Notes: generated by a model from the sequence alone, not told the origin. A stretch of 64,000 nucleotides of DNA from Streptomyces deccanensis (GCF_022385335.1 NZ_CP092431.1:7068001-7132000); one strand, 5' to 3'. Numbered from the stretch's first letter, positions 16,673 through 26,536 are shown. Numbers and translations: made by a program.

Positions 16673-18807
16673 TGTGTGGGTGACCCCCCGATCTGCGGGT
16701 TGGACGGTCGCAGGACGGTCAGTACGTGGGCGGGCGTGCGGCCCGGTTCCAGGCGTACGTAGTTGTTCCTGCCCCAGGTGTAGACCTCGCCGGTGAGCTC
16801 GTCGCGCACCAGCACGGACTCATGCCAGTCCAGGCCGAGTCGCGGCATGTCCAACGAGACCGTGGCCTCCTGGGTGTGGTGGGGGTCGAGGTTGACCACC
16901 ACCAGAACCGTGTTCGAGCCCGCGTGCTTCGAGTAGATGATCACCGCTTCCTGGTCGGCGTCGTGGAAGTGCAGATCCCGCAACTGACGCAACGCCGGGC
17001 TCCGACGCCTGATCTCGTTGAGCTTGCCGAGCAGGGGGGCGATGGTGCGGCCGTCGCGTTCGGCGGCGTCCCAGTCGCGGGGGCGGAGTTGGTACTTCTC
17101 GGAGTCGAGGTATTCCTCGCTGCCGGGTTTGAGGGGGGTGTTCTCGCAGAGTTCGTAGCCGGAGTAGACGCCCCAGGTGGGGGAGAGGGTGGCGGCGAGG
17201 ACGGCGCGGAGTTCGAAGGCGGGGCGGCCGCCTTCCTGGAGGAAGGCGTGGAGGATGTCGGGGGTGTTGACGAAGAAGTTGGGCCGCATGTAGGCGGCTG
17301 CCTCACCGGCGAGTTCGGTGGCGTAGTCGGTGAGTTCGGCTTTGGTGGTGCGCCAGGTGAAGTAGGTGTAGGACTGCTGGAAGCCGGTGGCGGCCAGGGT
17401 GTGCATCATCGCGGGGCGGGTGAAGGCCTCGGCGAGGAAGATGACGTCGGGGTCGGTCGCGTTGATGTCGGCGATGACCTGTTCCCAGAAGAACACCGGT
17501 TTGGTGTGGGGGTTGTCGACGCGGAAGATCCGTACCCCGTGGTCCATCCAGTGGCGCAGGACGCGGGTGGTCTCGGCGATCAGGCCGGGCAGGTCGGCGT
17601 CGAAGGCGATGGGGTAGATGTCCTGGTACTTCTTGGGCGGGTTCTCGGCGTAGGCGATGGTGCCGTCGGGGCGGTGGTGGAACCACTCGGGGTGTTTGTG
17701 CACCCAGGGGTGGTCGGGGGAGCACTGCAGGGCGAAGTCGAGGGCGATCTCCAGGCCGTGGGCGCGGGCCTCGGCGACGAAGAAGTCGAAGTCGTCGATC
17801 GTGCCCAGATCCGGGTGGACGGTGTCGTGGCCGCCCTCGGGGGAGCCGATCGCCCAGGGCACGCCCACGTCGTCCGGTGTCGGGGAGAGCGTGTTGTTGC
17901 GGCCCTTGCGGAAGGTGGTCCCGATGGGGTGGATCGGGGGGAGGTAGACGACGTCGAAGCCCATGGCGGCGATGGCCGGCAGGCGGCGGGCGGCGGTGCG
18001 GAAGGTTCCGTGGGGCTGCTCGGGGGTGCCCTCGGAGCGGGGGAAGAACTCGTACCAGGAGCCGAACAGGGCCCGTTCGCGTTCCACCAGCAGGGGCAGC
18101 GGCTCGGAGGAGGTGACCAGCTCCCGCAGGGGATGGCGGGTCAGGACCTCCTCGACCTCCGGCGCCAACGCCGCCGCGAGGCGGGCCGAGACGGGGCGGG
18201 CGGTGTCCCGGAGGGCGTCCACGGCGGCGAGGAGCGTGCCTCGCCCGCTCTTGCCCTCGGGCACCCCGGCGGCGGCGCGTTCGTGGAGACGAGCGCCCTC
18301 CTCCAGCACCAGCTCGGTGTCGATACCGGCCGGGACCTTGATCCGGGCGTGGTGCCGCCAGGTGGTGACCGGGTCGTCCCAGCCCTCCACGGCGTAGGAC
18401 CACAGGCCCTCGCTCGGTACGGAGACGGTGGCGCCCCAGCGGTCGGTGCCGGGGGCGAGTTCGCGCATCGGGGTCCACTTGGCCGGGCGGCCCTCCGGAT
18501 CCCGGAGCACGACATTGGCGGCGACCGCGTCGTGGCCCTCCCGGATGACGACGGCCGAGACCTCGAAGGCCTCGCCCACGACGGCCTTCGCCGGTCGGCG
18601 GCCGTGATGGACGGTCGGCCGCACATCGAGGACCGGTATCCGTCCGATCGTGGGAGCGCCCGGAGCCTTCGGGGGTGTCGGGGGCGCCGAGGTCGGCGCG
18701 GGCGGGCCGGTGTGCGCCCGGCGTGCGGGGCGTGCGGCGGTGCTGTCGGGTGGTGCGGGGGTGGTGCTGGTCGTCGGGGGTGGTGACGAGTGGTGCGTGG
18801 CGGGCAT
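16669..18807 (-). CDS. glgE: GlgE, alpha-maltose-1-phosphate:glucan maltosyltransferase
   Basis: The 712-residue protein adds maltosyl units from maltose 1-phosphate to growing alpha-1,4-glucan. It is a GH13_3 enzyme with an N-terminal beta domain (RIPVLDVRP onward), an inserted dimer helix region, and a barrel with nucleophile Asp in FRVDNPHTKP (about 430), acid/base Glu in FLAEAFTRP (about 458) and the family stretch YFTWRTTKAELTDY. Spacing of the two catalytic residues equals that of Asp394/Glu423 in S. coelicolor GlgE1. The start is the ATG with AGGAG five nt upstream; an earlier in-frame ATG would read through the leader. The first 55 residues are Pro/Ala/Thr-rich. First gene of the operon. 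Confidence 0.95.
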
Positions 18808-18924
18808 GACCGCTCCTGTCCGCGTCAACGTGGGTGGGCGGATGAGGGTGTGGGGAGGTGGGGCCAGCGGGACGTACCGGTGGAGCCTTCCCACACAGTG
18901 CGGGTGGGCATTCCGGCACTTTGT

Positions 18925-18953
18925 TAACTACTCACGCGTATGTCTACACACAA
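18925..18953 (-). promoter_or_regulatory. Housekeeping-type promoter of the glgE operon
   Basis: Reading leftward, -35 TTGTGT (48-53 of 189xx) and -10 TAGTTA (18925-18930) are spaced exactly 17 nt, leaving an untranslated leader of about 110 nt. The -35 box abuts the terminator hairpin of the upstream protease gene. Confidence 0.55.
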
Positions 18954-18986
18954 GACCGGCCTCGTCCGTAGGGGTCGAGGCCGGTC
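18954..18986 (-). terminator. Terminator of the subtilase gene
   Basis: GACCGGCCTCG (18954-18964) pairs perfectly with CGAGGCCGGTC (18976-18986) across an 11-nt loop, about 50 nt beyond the protease stop codon. It insulates the glgE promoter. Confidence 0.75.
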
Positions 18987-19036
18987 ACTGTAGTCGCTCT
19001 GGGTAAAGAGCCGTTCACCTGTGGTGTTACGGGCCG

Positions 19037-20248
19037 CTACGGATGGTCGACGAGCAGAAGCCTGTTCGGGGAACCCGGATATCTGTCCTTGACCTTGCCC
19101 GAAACCGCACGCTTGACCAACGCCCCGGCCACCTCCGCCGGAGCGGCCCGTGGACGGTCGGCCAGATACAGGGCCGCCGCGCCCGCGGCGTGCGGTGCCG
19201 CCATGGACGTACCGGAGTGGGTCGCCTTCGCGGTGTCGCTCCGGTGGGAGGCCGAGGTGATGGACTTCCCGGGGGCGAACAGGTCCAGGCTCGGGCCCCA
19301 GTTGGAGAAGTCGGCGCGGACGTCCTTGCGGTCGGTGGCGCCGACCGTGATCGCCTGCTTGACGCGGGCGGGCGAGGAGAGACCCGCGGCGCGCCCGTCG
19401 TTGCCCGCGGCCACCGTGTAGGTGACCCCGGAGGCTATGGAGTTGCGGACGGCCGCGTCGAGTTGCGCGTTGCCGAGCCCGCTGAGGCTCATATTGGCCA
19501 CGGCCGGTTTCCGCGCGTGCTCGGTGACCCAGTCGACACCCGCGATGACCTGGGCCGTCGTTCCCGCGCCCGCGTCGTCGAGCACCCGTACGGCGACGAC
19601 CTTCGCCTTCTTGGCGACCCCGTACGCGGTGCCGGCGACGATGCCCGCGACATGGGTGCCGTGGCCGTTGCCGTCCTGCGCGGTCCGGTCGTTCTGCACG
19701 AAGTCCCAGCCGTTGGCCGCCCGTCCGCCGAAGTCCTTGTGGGTGATCCGGATCCCGGTGTCGATCACGTAGACGGTGACGCCCCGGCCCGCCGACGCCG
19801 GCCAGGTGTAGCTCCTGTCGAGCGGCAGGGCGGGCTGGTCGACGCGGTCCAGGCCCCAGGAGGGCGGGTCGGTCCGGCGGCCGTCGTGGGTGACCTTCGT
19901 GTCCTGGACGACCGACGCCACGCGGGAGTCCGCCGCGAGCCGCCTGGCCTGTTTCTCACCGACCGTCACGGAGTAGCCGTTCAGGGCGGCGTCGTACATG
20001 TGGCGTATTTTCGCCCCGTACTTCGACGCTATGCCCCGTCCCGCCGTCGACGGGGCCTTCGTTCCCGGTTTGAGGGTGACGATGTAACTGCCGTTGACGG
20101 AACCGGGGCCACCGGCTCCGTGGACGAACCCCTCCGGTGCGGCGTGCGCGGGCAGGGCGATGGCCGAAAGCACCGCGGCCGTCATCACCGCCGTGAACCC
20201 GCCCGCCCGGCGCGCACGCATGTTTCTCGCCTCTGACAGCTGGTGCAT
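19037..20248 (-). CDS. Secreted subtilisin-like serine protease (S8, proteinase K type)
   Basis: The 403-residue precursor has a signal peptide (about 10-40, ending near ALPAHA), an inhibitor I9-like propeptide (SYIVTLKPGTK onward) and an S8 catalytic domain. The triad is Asp in VYVIDTGI (about 160), His in GNGHGTHVAG (about 195) and Ser in SGTSMAAPHAAG (about 344); the oxyanion Asn sits in VAAGNDG. Order and sequence fit the proteinase K/aqualysin group with no extra C-terminal domain. The ATG at 20246-20248 is chosen for the GAGGAGGGGG tract 12 nt upstream; an internal ATG at 20221 is possible. Confidence 0.93.
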   Translation of the reverse strand: MHQLSEARNMRARRAGGFTAVMTAAVLSAIALPAHAAPEGFVHGAGGPGSVNGSYIVTLKPGTKAPSTAGRGIASKYGAKIRHMYDAALNGYSVTVGEKQARRLAADSRVASVVQDTKVTHDGRRTDPPSWGLDRVDQPALPLDRSYTWPASAGRGVTVYVIDTGIRITHKDFGGRAANGWDFVQNDRTAQDGNGHGTHVAGIVAGTAYGVAKKAKVVAVRVLDDAGAGTTAQVIAGVDWVTEHARKPAVANMSLSGLGNAQLDAAVRNSIASGVTYTVAAGNDGRAAGLSSPARVKQAITVGATDRKDVRADFSNWGPSLDLFAPGKSITSASHRSDTAKATHSGTSMAAPHAAGAAALYLADRPRAAPAEVAGALVKRAVSGKVKDRYPGSPNRLLLVDHP

Positions 20249-20593
20249 GTCTGAGAACCCCCTCCTCGACCCGGCGCTCCCACACCGGGGTTCACCGGAA
20301 GCCTCTCGTGCGGGGTGAAGCACCACAAGGCCGCGCAGAGGGGTGGAATCGGCCAATATCACCCGTGGGGTACAGGTGAACGTCGGTGCCGGGTTGCGGC
20401 GAATTCAGGACTGAACGGCCTGGAGCGGACTGCCCCGCCGGGCGGCCGGGGTACGGATGCGCCGTAATTGCATACGGAGGGACGCGCCGTAGTTGCCACG
20501 GCCCCCGCGCCGCTACCGTCGGGGGGTGACGAACGGCGCACAGCGGAGTGCGTCCCCCGGCCCGTACGTCCTTGCGCGAAGGTGGAATCCTCT
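20249..20593. other. Divergent intergenic region between subtilase and glgP genes
   Basis: No gene is supported here. It holds the protease ribosome binding site and, toward glgP, a near-perfect direct repeat GCGCCGTA(A/G)TTGC at 20459-20471 and 20484-20496, 25 nt apart, 100-135 nt before the glgP start. Two helical turns and a half separate the copies. A repressor or activator tandem site is possible. Confidence 0.5.
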
Positions 20594-23230
20594 GTGAAGG
20601 CCATCCGCAGATTCACCGTCCGACCCGTCCTGCCCGAAGCCCTCCACCCGCTCAGCGAACTGGCGCGCAATCTGCGCTGGTCCTGGCACCCGGAGACCCG
20701 TGACCTCTTCCAGTCGGTCGACCCCGAGCGCTGGGCGGCGTCCGGCGGCGACCCCGTCCGGCTCCTCGGCTCCGTCTCCGTCCGGCGCCTGGCCGAACTC
20801 GCCGAGGACCGCCGCTTCCTGCGCCGGCTGACCGCCGCCGCCGACGACCTGCGCGACTACGTCACCGGCGACCGCTGGTACCAGGGGCAGGCGCAGAACT
20901 CCGAACTCCCTGCCGCCATCGCCTACTTCTCGCCCGAGTTCGGCATCACGGCCGCGCTGCCGCAGTACTCCGGCGGCCTCGGCATCCTCGCCGGCGACCA
21001 TCTGAAGGCCGCCAGCGACCTCGGGGTCCCGCTGATCGGCGTCGGCCTGCTCTACCGGCACGGCTACTTCCGGCAGTCCCTGTCCCGGGACGGCTGGCAG
21101 CAGGAGCACTATCCCGTGCTCGACCCCAACGAACTGCCGCTGGTGCCGCTCCTGGAGGCCGACGGCAGCCAGGCGCAGGTCGGCCTGGCGCTCCCCGGCG
21201 GCCGCCGGCTGCACGCCCGGATCTGGCAGGCCCAGGTGGGCCGGGTGCCGCTCCTGCTGCTCGACTCGGACGTCGAGGAGAACGACCTCGGCGAACGCGG
21301 GGTGACCGACCGGCTGTACGGCGGCGGCAGCGAACACCGGCTCCTCCAGGAGATGCTGCTCGGCATAGGGGGTGTCCGGGCCGTACGCACGTACTGCCGG
21401 CTCACCGGCCACGCCGGGCCCGAGGTCTTCCACACCAACGAGGGCCACGCCGGGTTCCTCGGCCTGGAACGCATCGCGGAACTCGGCGACGAGGGGCTCG
21501 ACTTCGACGCCGGTCTGGAGGCGGTCCGCTCCGGCACGGTCTTCACCACGCACACACCCGTCCCGGCCGGCATCGACCGATTCGACCGTGAGCTGGTCGC
21601 CCGCCACTTCGGGCCCGACGCCGAACTCCCGCGCATCGACGTGGGCCGCATCCTGGGGCTCGGCATGGAGACCTACCCGGGCGGCGACCCGAACGTCTTC
21701 AACATGGCGGTGATGGGGCTCAGGCTCGCCCAGCGCGCCAACGGGGTCTCGCTGCTGCATGGGCAGGTCAGCCGGGAGATGTTCTCCGGCCTGTGGCCGG
21801 GCTTCGACCCGGACGAGGTCCCGATCACCTCGGTGACCAACGGGGTGCACGCACCGACCTGGGTGGCCCCGGAGGTCTTCCGGCTCGGCGCCCGGCAGAT
21901 CGGCGCCGAACGGACCGAGGACGCCATGTCGGTCGGCGGCTCCGAACGCTGGGACGCCGTCGGCGACATCCCCGACCAGGACATCTGGGACCTGCGCCGC
22001 GACCTGCGGGAACAACTCGTCGTCGAGGTACGGGAACGCCTGTACGCCTCCTGGCGGCAGCGCGGCGCCGGCACGGCCGAACTGGGCTGGATCGAGGGCG
22101 TGCTGGACCCGGACGTCCTGACGATCGGCTTCGCCCGCCGCGTCCCCTCGTACAAGCGTCTGACGCTGATGCTGCGCGACCAGGACCGCCTGATGGACCT
22201 GCTGCTCCACCCGGAGCGCCCGATCCAGATCGTGATCGCGGGCAAGGCGCACCCGGCGGACGACGGCGGGAAGCGCCTGATCCAGGAGCTGGTGCGGTTC
22301 GCGGACGACCCACGCGTCCGCCACCGGATCGTGTTCCTGCCCGACTACGGCATGGCGATGGCGCAGAAGCTGTACCCGGGCTGCGACGTGTGGCTGAACA
22401 ACCCGCTGCGCCCGCTGGAGGCGTGCGGGACGAGCGGGATGAAGGCGGCGCTGAACGGCTGTCTCAATCTGTCCGTCCTGGACGGCTGGTGGGACGAATG
22501 GTTCCGGCCCGACTTCGGCTGGGCGATCCCGACGGCGGACGGCACGGCGTCCGACGAGGACCAGGACCGCCGGGACGACGTGGAGGCGGCGGCGCTCTAC
22601 GACCTGCTGGAGCGCCGGGTGGCCCCCCGCTTCTACGAGCGCGGGCAGGGCGGTCTGCCCGACCGCTGGATCGAGATGGTCCGCGAGACGCTCACGCATC
22701 TGGGGCCGAAGGTGCTGGCGGGCCGCATGGTGCGGGAGTACGTCGACCGCCTCTACACGCCGGCCGCCCGCGCCCACCGCGCCCTCGCCCCGGACACGGC
22801 GCGCGAACTGGCCGAGTGGAAGGCACGGGTGCGGGGCGCCTGGCACCGGGTGAGCGTGGACCATGTGGAGACCTCGGCGGCCCCGCTCAGCACGGCCGCC
22901 GAGCTGGGCGCGACGCTGGTGCTGCGCGTCCGGGTCGGCCTGGGCGAGCTGGTCCCGGACGACGTCGAGGTCCAGGCCGTCTCCGGCCGGGTGGACGGCG
23001 AGGACCGCATCACGGACGCGACCTGCGTCCCGCTGAAGCCGGCGAGCGGTCCCGACGACGAGGGCCGCTGGATCTACGAGGGCCCGCTCTCCCTGGACCG
23101 CACGGGCTCCTTCGGCTACACGGTCCGCATCCTCCCCACCCACCGCCTCCTCGCCTCCTCCGCCGAACTGGGCCTGGTGGTGGTGCCTTCGGAGGAGCTG
23201 GGGGAGGGGGCGGGGGTGTTGATGCGGTGA
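20594..23230 (+). CDS. glgP: Alpha-glucan (glycogen/maltodextrin) phosphorylase
   Basis: The 878-residue GT35 enzyme releases glucose 1-phosphate from alpha-glucan ends. It is the actinobacterial/thermotogal type, with the N-terminal block LARNLRWSWHPETRDLF, FSPEFGITAALPQYSGGLGILAGDH, TNEGHAGFL and the pyridoxal phosphate site EACGTSGMKAALNG with the cofactor Lys near 615, followed by SVLDGWWDEW. The GTG at 20594 is chosen because AAGGTGG lies 8 nt upstream and the family begins with VKAIRRFTVRP-like sequence; frames further upstream are unsupported. It is divergent from the subtilase and close to the glgE operon, so synthesis and breakdown of the polymer are adjacent. Confidence 0.94.
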   Translation: MKAIRRFTVRPVLPEALHPLSELARNLRWSWHPETRDLFQSVDPERWAASGGDPVRLLGSVSVRRLAELAEDRRFLRRLTAAADDLRDYVTGDRWYQGQAQNSELPAAIAYFSPEFGITAALPQYSGGLGILAGDHLKAASDLGVPLIGVGLLYRHGYFRQSLSRDGWQQEHYPVLDPNELPLVPLLEADGSQAQVGLALPGGRRLHARIWQAQVGRVPLLLLDSDVEENDLGERGVTDRLYGGGSEHRLLQEMLLGIGGVRAVRTYCRLTGHAGPEVFHTNEGHAGFLGLERIAELGDEGLDFDAGLEAVRSGTVFTTHTPVPAGIDRFDRELVARHFGPDAELPRIDVGRILGLGMETYPGGDPNVFNMAVMGLRLAQRANGVSLLHGQVSREMFSGLWPGFDPDEVPITSVTNGVHAPTWVAPEVFRLGARQIGAERTEDAMSVGGSERWDAVGDIPDQDIWDLRRDLREQLVVEVRERLYASWRQRGAGTAELGWIEGVLDPDVLTIGFARRVPSYKRLTLMLRDQDRLMDLLLHPERPIQIVIAGKAHPADDGGKRLIQELVRFADDPRVRHRIVFLPDYGMAMAQKLYPGCDVWLNNPLRPLEACGTSGMKAALNGCLNLSVLDGWWDEWFRPDFGWAIPTADGTASDEDQDRRDDVEAAALYDLLERRVAPRFYERGQGGLPDRWIEMVRETLTHLGPKVLAGRMVREYVDRLYTPAARAHRALAPDTARELAEWKARVRGAWHRVSVDHVETSAAPLSTAAELGATLVLRVRVGLGELVPDDVEVQAVSGRVDGEDRITDATCVPLKPASGPDDEGRWIYEGPLSLDRTGSFGYTVRILPTHRLLASSAELGLVVVPSEELGEGAGVLMR

Positions 23231-23237
23231 CGTGGGC

Positions 23238-23302
23238 GGGCGGGGTGCACGGCCCACTCCGCCCGCTGCGGGGCGGGGTGCACGGCCCACCTCGCCCGCT
23301 GC
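23238..23302. repeat. Two tandem hairpin-forming repeats after glgP
   Basis: A 32-bp unit (GGGCGGGGTGCACGGCCCAC followed by a CGCCCGCTGC end) occurs at 23238-23269 and 23271-23302 with only two differences. Each unit can fold back (GCGGGCGGGGTG against CCACTCCGCCCGC) and probably serves as a doubled terminator. Confidence 0.7.
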
Positions 23303-23396
23303 CCAGCGGCCACGCGACTGAGACGCGCCGTCGACGGCGACAGGGCACGAGACGCTAATTTGGGGGGCACCGCACCGCACAGCAGAGGAGCGCCCC

Positions 23397-23978
23397 GTGG
23401 GCAAGGTGGTCATGTACAGCTCGGTGTCGGTGGACGGCTTCGTCGCGGACGAGAACGACCAGCCCGGACCGCTGTTCGACTGGTTGTCCAGCGGTGACGT
23501 CCCCCTGGACGAGAGCGGCGCGCTGAAGGTGTCGCGGACGTCCTACGACTACACCCGGCCGTACTGGGACCAGATCGGGGTGACCGTCGTCGGCCGCCAC
23601 GTCTTCGACCTGACGGACGGCTGGGACGGGAAGCCTCCGGGCGGGATCGACCACGTGGTCGTCGTGACACACCGGCCGGAACCCGAGGGCTGGGACCCCG
23701 GAGCGCCGTTCCACTTCGTCGACGGCGTCGAGGCGGCCGTGGCCAAGGCACAGGAGCTCGCGGGCGACCGCGTGGTCGAGGTCGCCGCCGGCGACGTCGG
23801 TGGCCAGGTGCTCGCCGCGGGCCTGGTCGACGAGGTGCGCATGGACGTCGTCCCCGTGGTCCTCGGCTCAGGCAAGCGCTACTTCGGGTCGGTCCACGCG
23901 CAGCACCTGCTGGAGGACCCGGACGAGGTGATCCAGGGCGACCGGGTGCTGCACCTGCGCTACCGGGTGCGCCGTTGA
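23397..23978 (+). CDS. Dihydrofolate reductase-like protein (RibD C-terminal domain)
   Basis: This 193-residue protein is a stand-alone RibD C-terminal/DHFR fold: N-terminal strand VVMYSSVSVDGFVADEND, the central nucleotide-binding part VTVVGRHVFDLTDGW, the GGxxGGQ-like loop AAGDVGGQVLAAGLVDE and the closing segment PVVLGSGKRYFGS. Members reduce pteridine-like or other small carbonyl substrates with NADPH; many are uncharacterised. GTG is preceded by AGAGGAG six nt upstream. It is transcribed alone and convergently with the DUF1990 gene. Confidence 0.88.
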   Translation: MGKVVMYSSVSVDGFVADENDQPGPLFDWLSSGDVPLDESGALKVSRTSYDYTRPYWDQIGVTVVGRHVFDLTDGWDGKPPGGIDHVVVVTHRPEPEGWDPGAPFHFVDGVEAAVAKAQELAGDRVVEVAAGDVGGQVLAAGLVDEVRMDVVPVVLGSGKRYFGSVHAQHLLEDPDEVIQGDRVLHLRYRVRR

Positions 23979-24021
23979 CCGGTCCGGGCGTCGGCGGTGA
24001 CGCACGGACCGCCGTACCGGG

Positions 24022-24558
24022 TCACGCTCCCTTCGGGTCCCCCGCCAGCCTCCGCAGCACCACCCCGCACCGGCGGGCGTACGCGTGCTGCAATCCCCTC
24101 GTCGCCGCGCCGCCCGCGCGGGCGTACCACTTCGCGCCGCGGCTGAAGGCCGTGACCGTGAGCCAGACCGTGCCGTCGCCCGTGCGGTCGACCACGAAGG
24201 ACTCCTCGCCGCATTCGGGGTGGCCCGGGAGCGTGCCGTAGGCCCAGCCCTTGCGGCGGGGCTCGTCGACCGTCCACACCACGCGGCAGGGGGCCTTGAT
24301 CACGCCGCCCAGGGTGACCGTCACGTCGACGCCGGGGGCCGCCTCCGGGGCCGAGGCGCGTATGCCGACGCCCAGCGCGCGGTGCATCTCCCACGTGCGG
24401 ACGGCGTGCGCGGCGCGCTCGAACACGTCCGTGCCCTCGCCTATGCGCGAGCGGACGTGGAGAGGGCTGAAGTCGGGCGGGCAGTGGCCCTCGCGGGTCG
24501 CGCCGACGGCCTCGTAGGTGAAGGGGCCCTCGGGGAGCGGGCCGGTGGTTTCGGGCAT
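24022..24558 (-). CDS. DUF1990 family protein
   Basis: This 178-residue soluble protein matches DUF1990: FTYEAVGATREG near the start, ERAAHAVRTWEMHRALGV, then GVDVTVTLGGVIKAPCRVVWTVDEPRRKGWAYGTLPGHPECGEESF given here only by its key parts TLPGHPECGEE and SRGAKWYARAGG. No catalytic function is established for the family; it resembles START-like or lipid/ligand barrel proteins in size. It lies between a reductase gene (convergent) and an M4 protease gene (same strand, behind its terminator). Confidence 0.85.
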   Translation of the reverse strand: MPETTGPLPEGPFTYEAVGATREGHCPPDFSPLHVRSRIGEGTDVFERAAHAVRTWEMHRALGVGIRASAPEAAPGVDVTVTLGGVIKAPCRVVWTVDEPRRKGWAYGTLPGHPECGEESFVVDRTGDGTVWLTVTAFSRGAKWYARAGGAATRGLQHAYARRCGVVLRRLAGDPKGA

Positions 24559-24571
24559 GGCGCACAGACTA

Positions 24572-24610
24572 GGGCGGCACCCGGAGTCGCCTTCTCGCCG
24601 GGTACCGCCC
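24572..24610 (-). terminator. Terminator after M4 protease 1
   Basis: GGGCGGCACCCGG (24572-24584) pairs with CCGGGTACCGCCC (24598-24610), 12 bp with one C-A mismatch and a 13-nt loop, directly after the protease stop and before the DUF1990 start. Confidence 0.65.
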
Positions 24611-24626
24611 CTGGGTCAGCCGTGTG

Positions 24627-26297
24627 TCACGCGGTGACGTTGACCGCGGCCCACGCCGCGTTCACCGCCGCGTACTCCGCGCTGCTCGCGCCGTAGAGCG
24701 AGGACGCCGCGTTCAGGGTCGCCGTGCGGGCGCCCTTGTAGTTGGTCGTCGACGTCATGTACGTCGTGAGGGCCTTGTACCAGATCTGGACGGCCTTGGC
24801 GCGGCCGATGCCGGTGATCGTGGCGCCGTTGGAGGTCGGGGAGTTGTACGAGACCCCGTTGATCGTCTTGGCGCCGCTGCCCTCCGAGAGGAGGTAGAAG
24901 AAGTGGTTCGCCGGGCCCGACGAGTAGTGCACGTCCAGGCTGCCGAGCGACGACGACCAGTAGTTGGCCGACGAGCCGTCCTTGCTCGGCTGGTCCATGT
25001 AGCGCAGCGGGGTGCCGTTGCCGCGGATGTCGACCTTCTCGCCGATCAGGTAGTCGCCCGGGTCCTTGGCGTTGGCGGCGTAGAACTCGACCGCAGTGCC
25101 GAGGATGTCCGAGGTGGCCTCGTTCAGGCCGCCGGACTCACCGCTGTAGTTCAGACCGGCGGTGTTCGAGGTGAGGCCGTGGGTCATCTCGTGCCCGGCC
25201 ACGTCCAGCGAGGTGAGCGGCTTGGTGTTGCCCGCGCCGTCGCCGTACGTCATGCAGAAGCAGCTGTCGGACCAGAAGGCGTTGACGTACGCGTTGCCGT
25301 AGTGGACCCGGGAGTACGCGGCGACGCCGTTGTTCCTGATGCCGTTGCGGCCGAGGACGTTCTTGTAGAAGTCCCAGGTGACCTGGGCGCCGTAGTGGGC
25401 GTCCACGGCGGCGTTCTGGTCGGTGGAGGAGCTGGTGGCGGTGCCGGTGCCCCAGACGTCGTCCGCGTCGGTGAAGAGCGTGCCGGCCGAGGAGGACGTG
25501 GCGCGGGCCTTGTTGTACGTCTTGTGGGCGCCGCGCGAGGCGTCGTTCAGCTGGTACGTCGAGCCGGACAGCGAGGTGCCGATGGTGACCTGGCCGTTGT
25601 ACTGGCTGTTGCCGCTGCCGGTCTGGACGGCCTCCCACTCGTACAGCTTCTTGCCGGTCTCCGCGTCGGTGACGACGTGCAGCTCCTGCGGGGTGCCGTC
25701 GTGCTGGAAGCCGCCGACGACCGTCTCGTAGGCGAGGGCGGGCTTGCCGCTCGCGGCCCAGACGACCTTGCGCGGGGCCTTGTCGGCCGCCGTCTTGGTG
25801 GAGCCCTCGGCCTTGGCGGCCTTCAGCGCCTGCTTCTCGGCGGTGGCCTTGGTGACGTCCGCGGTCAGGTCGGCGACCTTGACGGAGGCGGTGGTCGCCT
25901 TGCTGACGCTCTTGATGTCGCCGGCCTTGGACTCGTGGACGACGAGGTCGCCGCCGAGGACCGGGAGGCCGCCGTAGGTGCGCTCGTAGCGCGTGTGGAC
26001 CGTGCCGTCCGCGTCCTTGAGGACGTCACGGACGACCAGTTCCTCCTTGGCGCCCAGGCCTATCTCGTCGGCGGTCTCGGCCGTGGCCGCGTCCGCCTTC
26101 TTGATCAGGGCGGTGCGCGCGGCGGGGGTCAGCAGGACCGGGGCTCCGGCCGGCTTGGCCTTGTCGGCGACCGGCGCGGGCTGGGCGGTGGCACCGGAGG
26201 TCAGGCCGGTGGTGAGGAGCGCGCCGGCGGCGACGGCGGTCGCGATGGCGAGCGTGGTGCGCTTGTGACGCGCGTAGAGAGGACGTCGGGGAGTCAC
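24627..26297 (-). CDS. Secreted thermolysin-type (M4) neutral zinc metalloprotease 1
   Basis: The 556-residue preproenzyme has a signal peptide (about 10-40, SGATAQP), an FTP propeptide and PepSY-like region (about 55-200) and an M4 catalytic domain. Zinc ligands are in HEMTHGLTSN (about 369) and the downstream Glu of NEATSDILG; the catalytic Glu is in the first motif. DVHYSSGPANHFFYLL supplies the substrate-binding His. A WSDSCFCMTYGDG disulfide-type loop is typical of Streptomyces enzymes. GTG with AAGGAG five nt upstream fixes the start. No C-terminal accessory domain, unlike its neighbour paralogue. Confidence 0.95.
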   Translation of the reverse strand: MTPRRPLYARHKRTTLAIATAVAAGALLTTGLTSGATAQPAPVADKAKPAGAPVLLTPAARTALIKKADAATAETADEIGLGAKEELVVRDVLKDADGTVHTRYERTYGGLPVLGGDLVVHESKAGDIKSVSKATTASVKVADLTADVTKATAEKQALKAAKAEGSTKTAADKAPRKVVWAASGKPALAYETVVGGFQHDGTPQELHVVTDAETGKKLYEWEAVQTGSGNSQYNGQVTIGTSLSGSTYQLNDASRGAHKTYNKARATSSSAGTLFTDADDVWGTGTATSSSTDQNAAVDAHYGAQVTWDFYKNVLGRNGIRNNGVAAYSRVHYGNAYVNAFWSDSCFCMTYGDGAGNTKPLTSLDVAGHEMTHGLTSNTAGLNYSGESGGLNEATSDILGTAVEFYAANAKDPGDYLIGEKVDIRGNGTPLRYMDQPSKDGSSANYWSSSLGSLDVHYSSGPANHFFYLLSEGSGAKTINGVSYNSPTSNGATITGIGRAKAVQIWYKALTTYMTSTTNYKGARTATLNAASSLYGASSAEYAAVNAAWAAVNVTA

Positions 26298-26373
26298 ACG
26301 AGCTCCTTATGTGGGGGAGTGCTGGGGTGCTGGTGCGGCGGGTGGAGGAAGAGTGACACCTGAGTCGTGTTCA

Positions 26374-26401
26374 TGTCAGGAGGGGGTGATGATGTTGGCC
26401 G
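26374..26401 (-). promoter_or_regulatory. Upstream block shared by the two M4 protease genes, copy 1
   Basis: Plus-strand TGTCAGGAG (26374-26382), 11 nt, then GTTGGCCG (26394-26401). The same two boxes at the same spacing lie upstream of M4 protease 2. It is about 80-105 nt before the start codon, suitable for a promoter or activator site. Confidence 0.5.
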
Positions 26402-26440
26402 AAAGTCAACTGTCCGGTGAATGTTGCGGGAACGTGAACG

Positions 26441-26480
26441 GGCGCCGCCCCGGCGGGAATCGACCCACCGGGGCGGCGCC
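26441..26480 (-). terminator. Terminator after M4 protease 2
   Basis: GGCGCCGCCCCGG (26441-26453) pairs perfectly over 13 bp with CCGGGGCGGCGCC (26468-26480); 14-nt loop. It stands about 57 nt beyond the protease 2 stop and upstream of the protease 1 promoter block read leftward. Confidence 0.85.
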
Positions 26481-26536
26481 TACGAGGAACGACAGGCGCG
26501 TGCGCGGGGGTGACCCGCCCGTGCGCCCGGTCCGAC

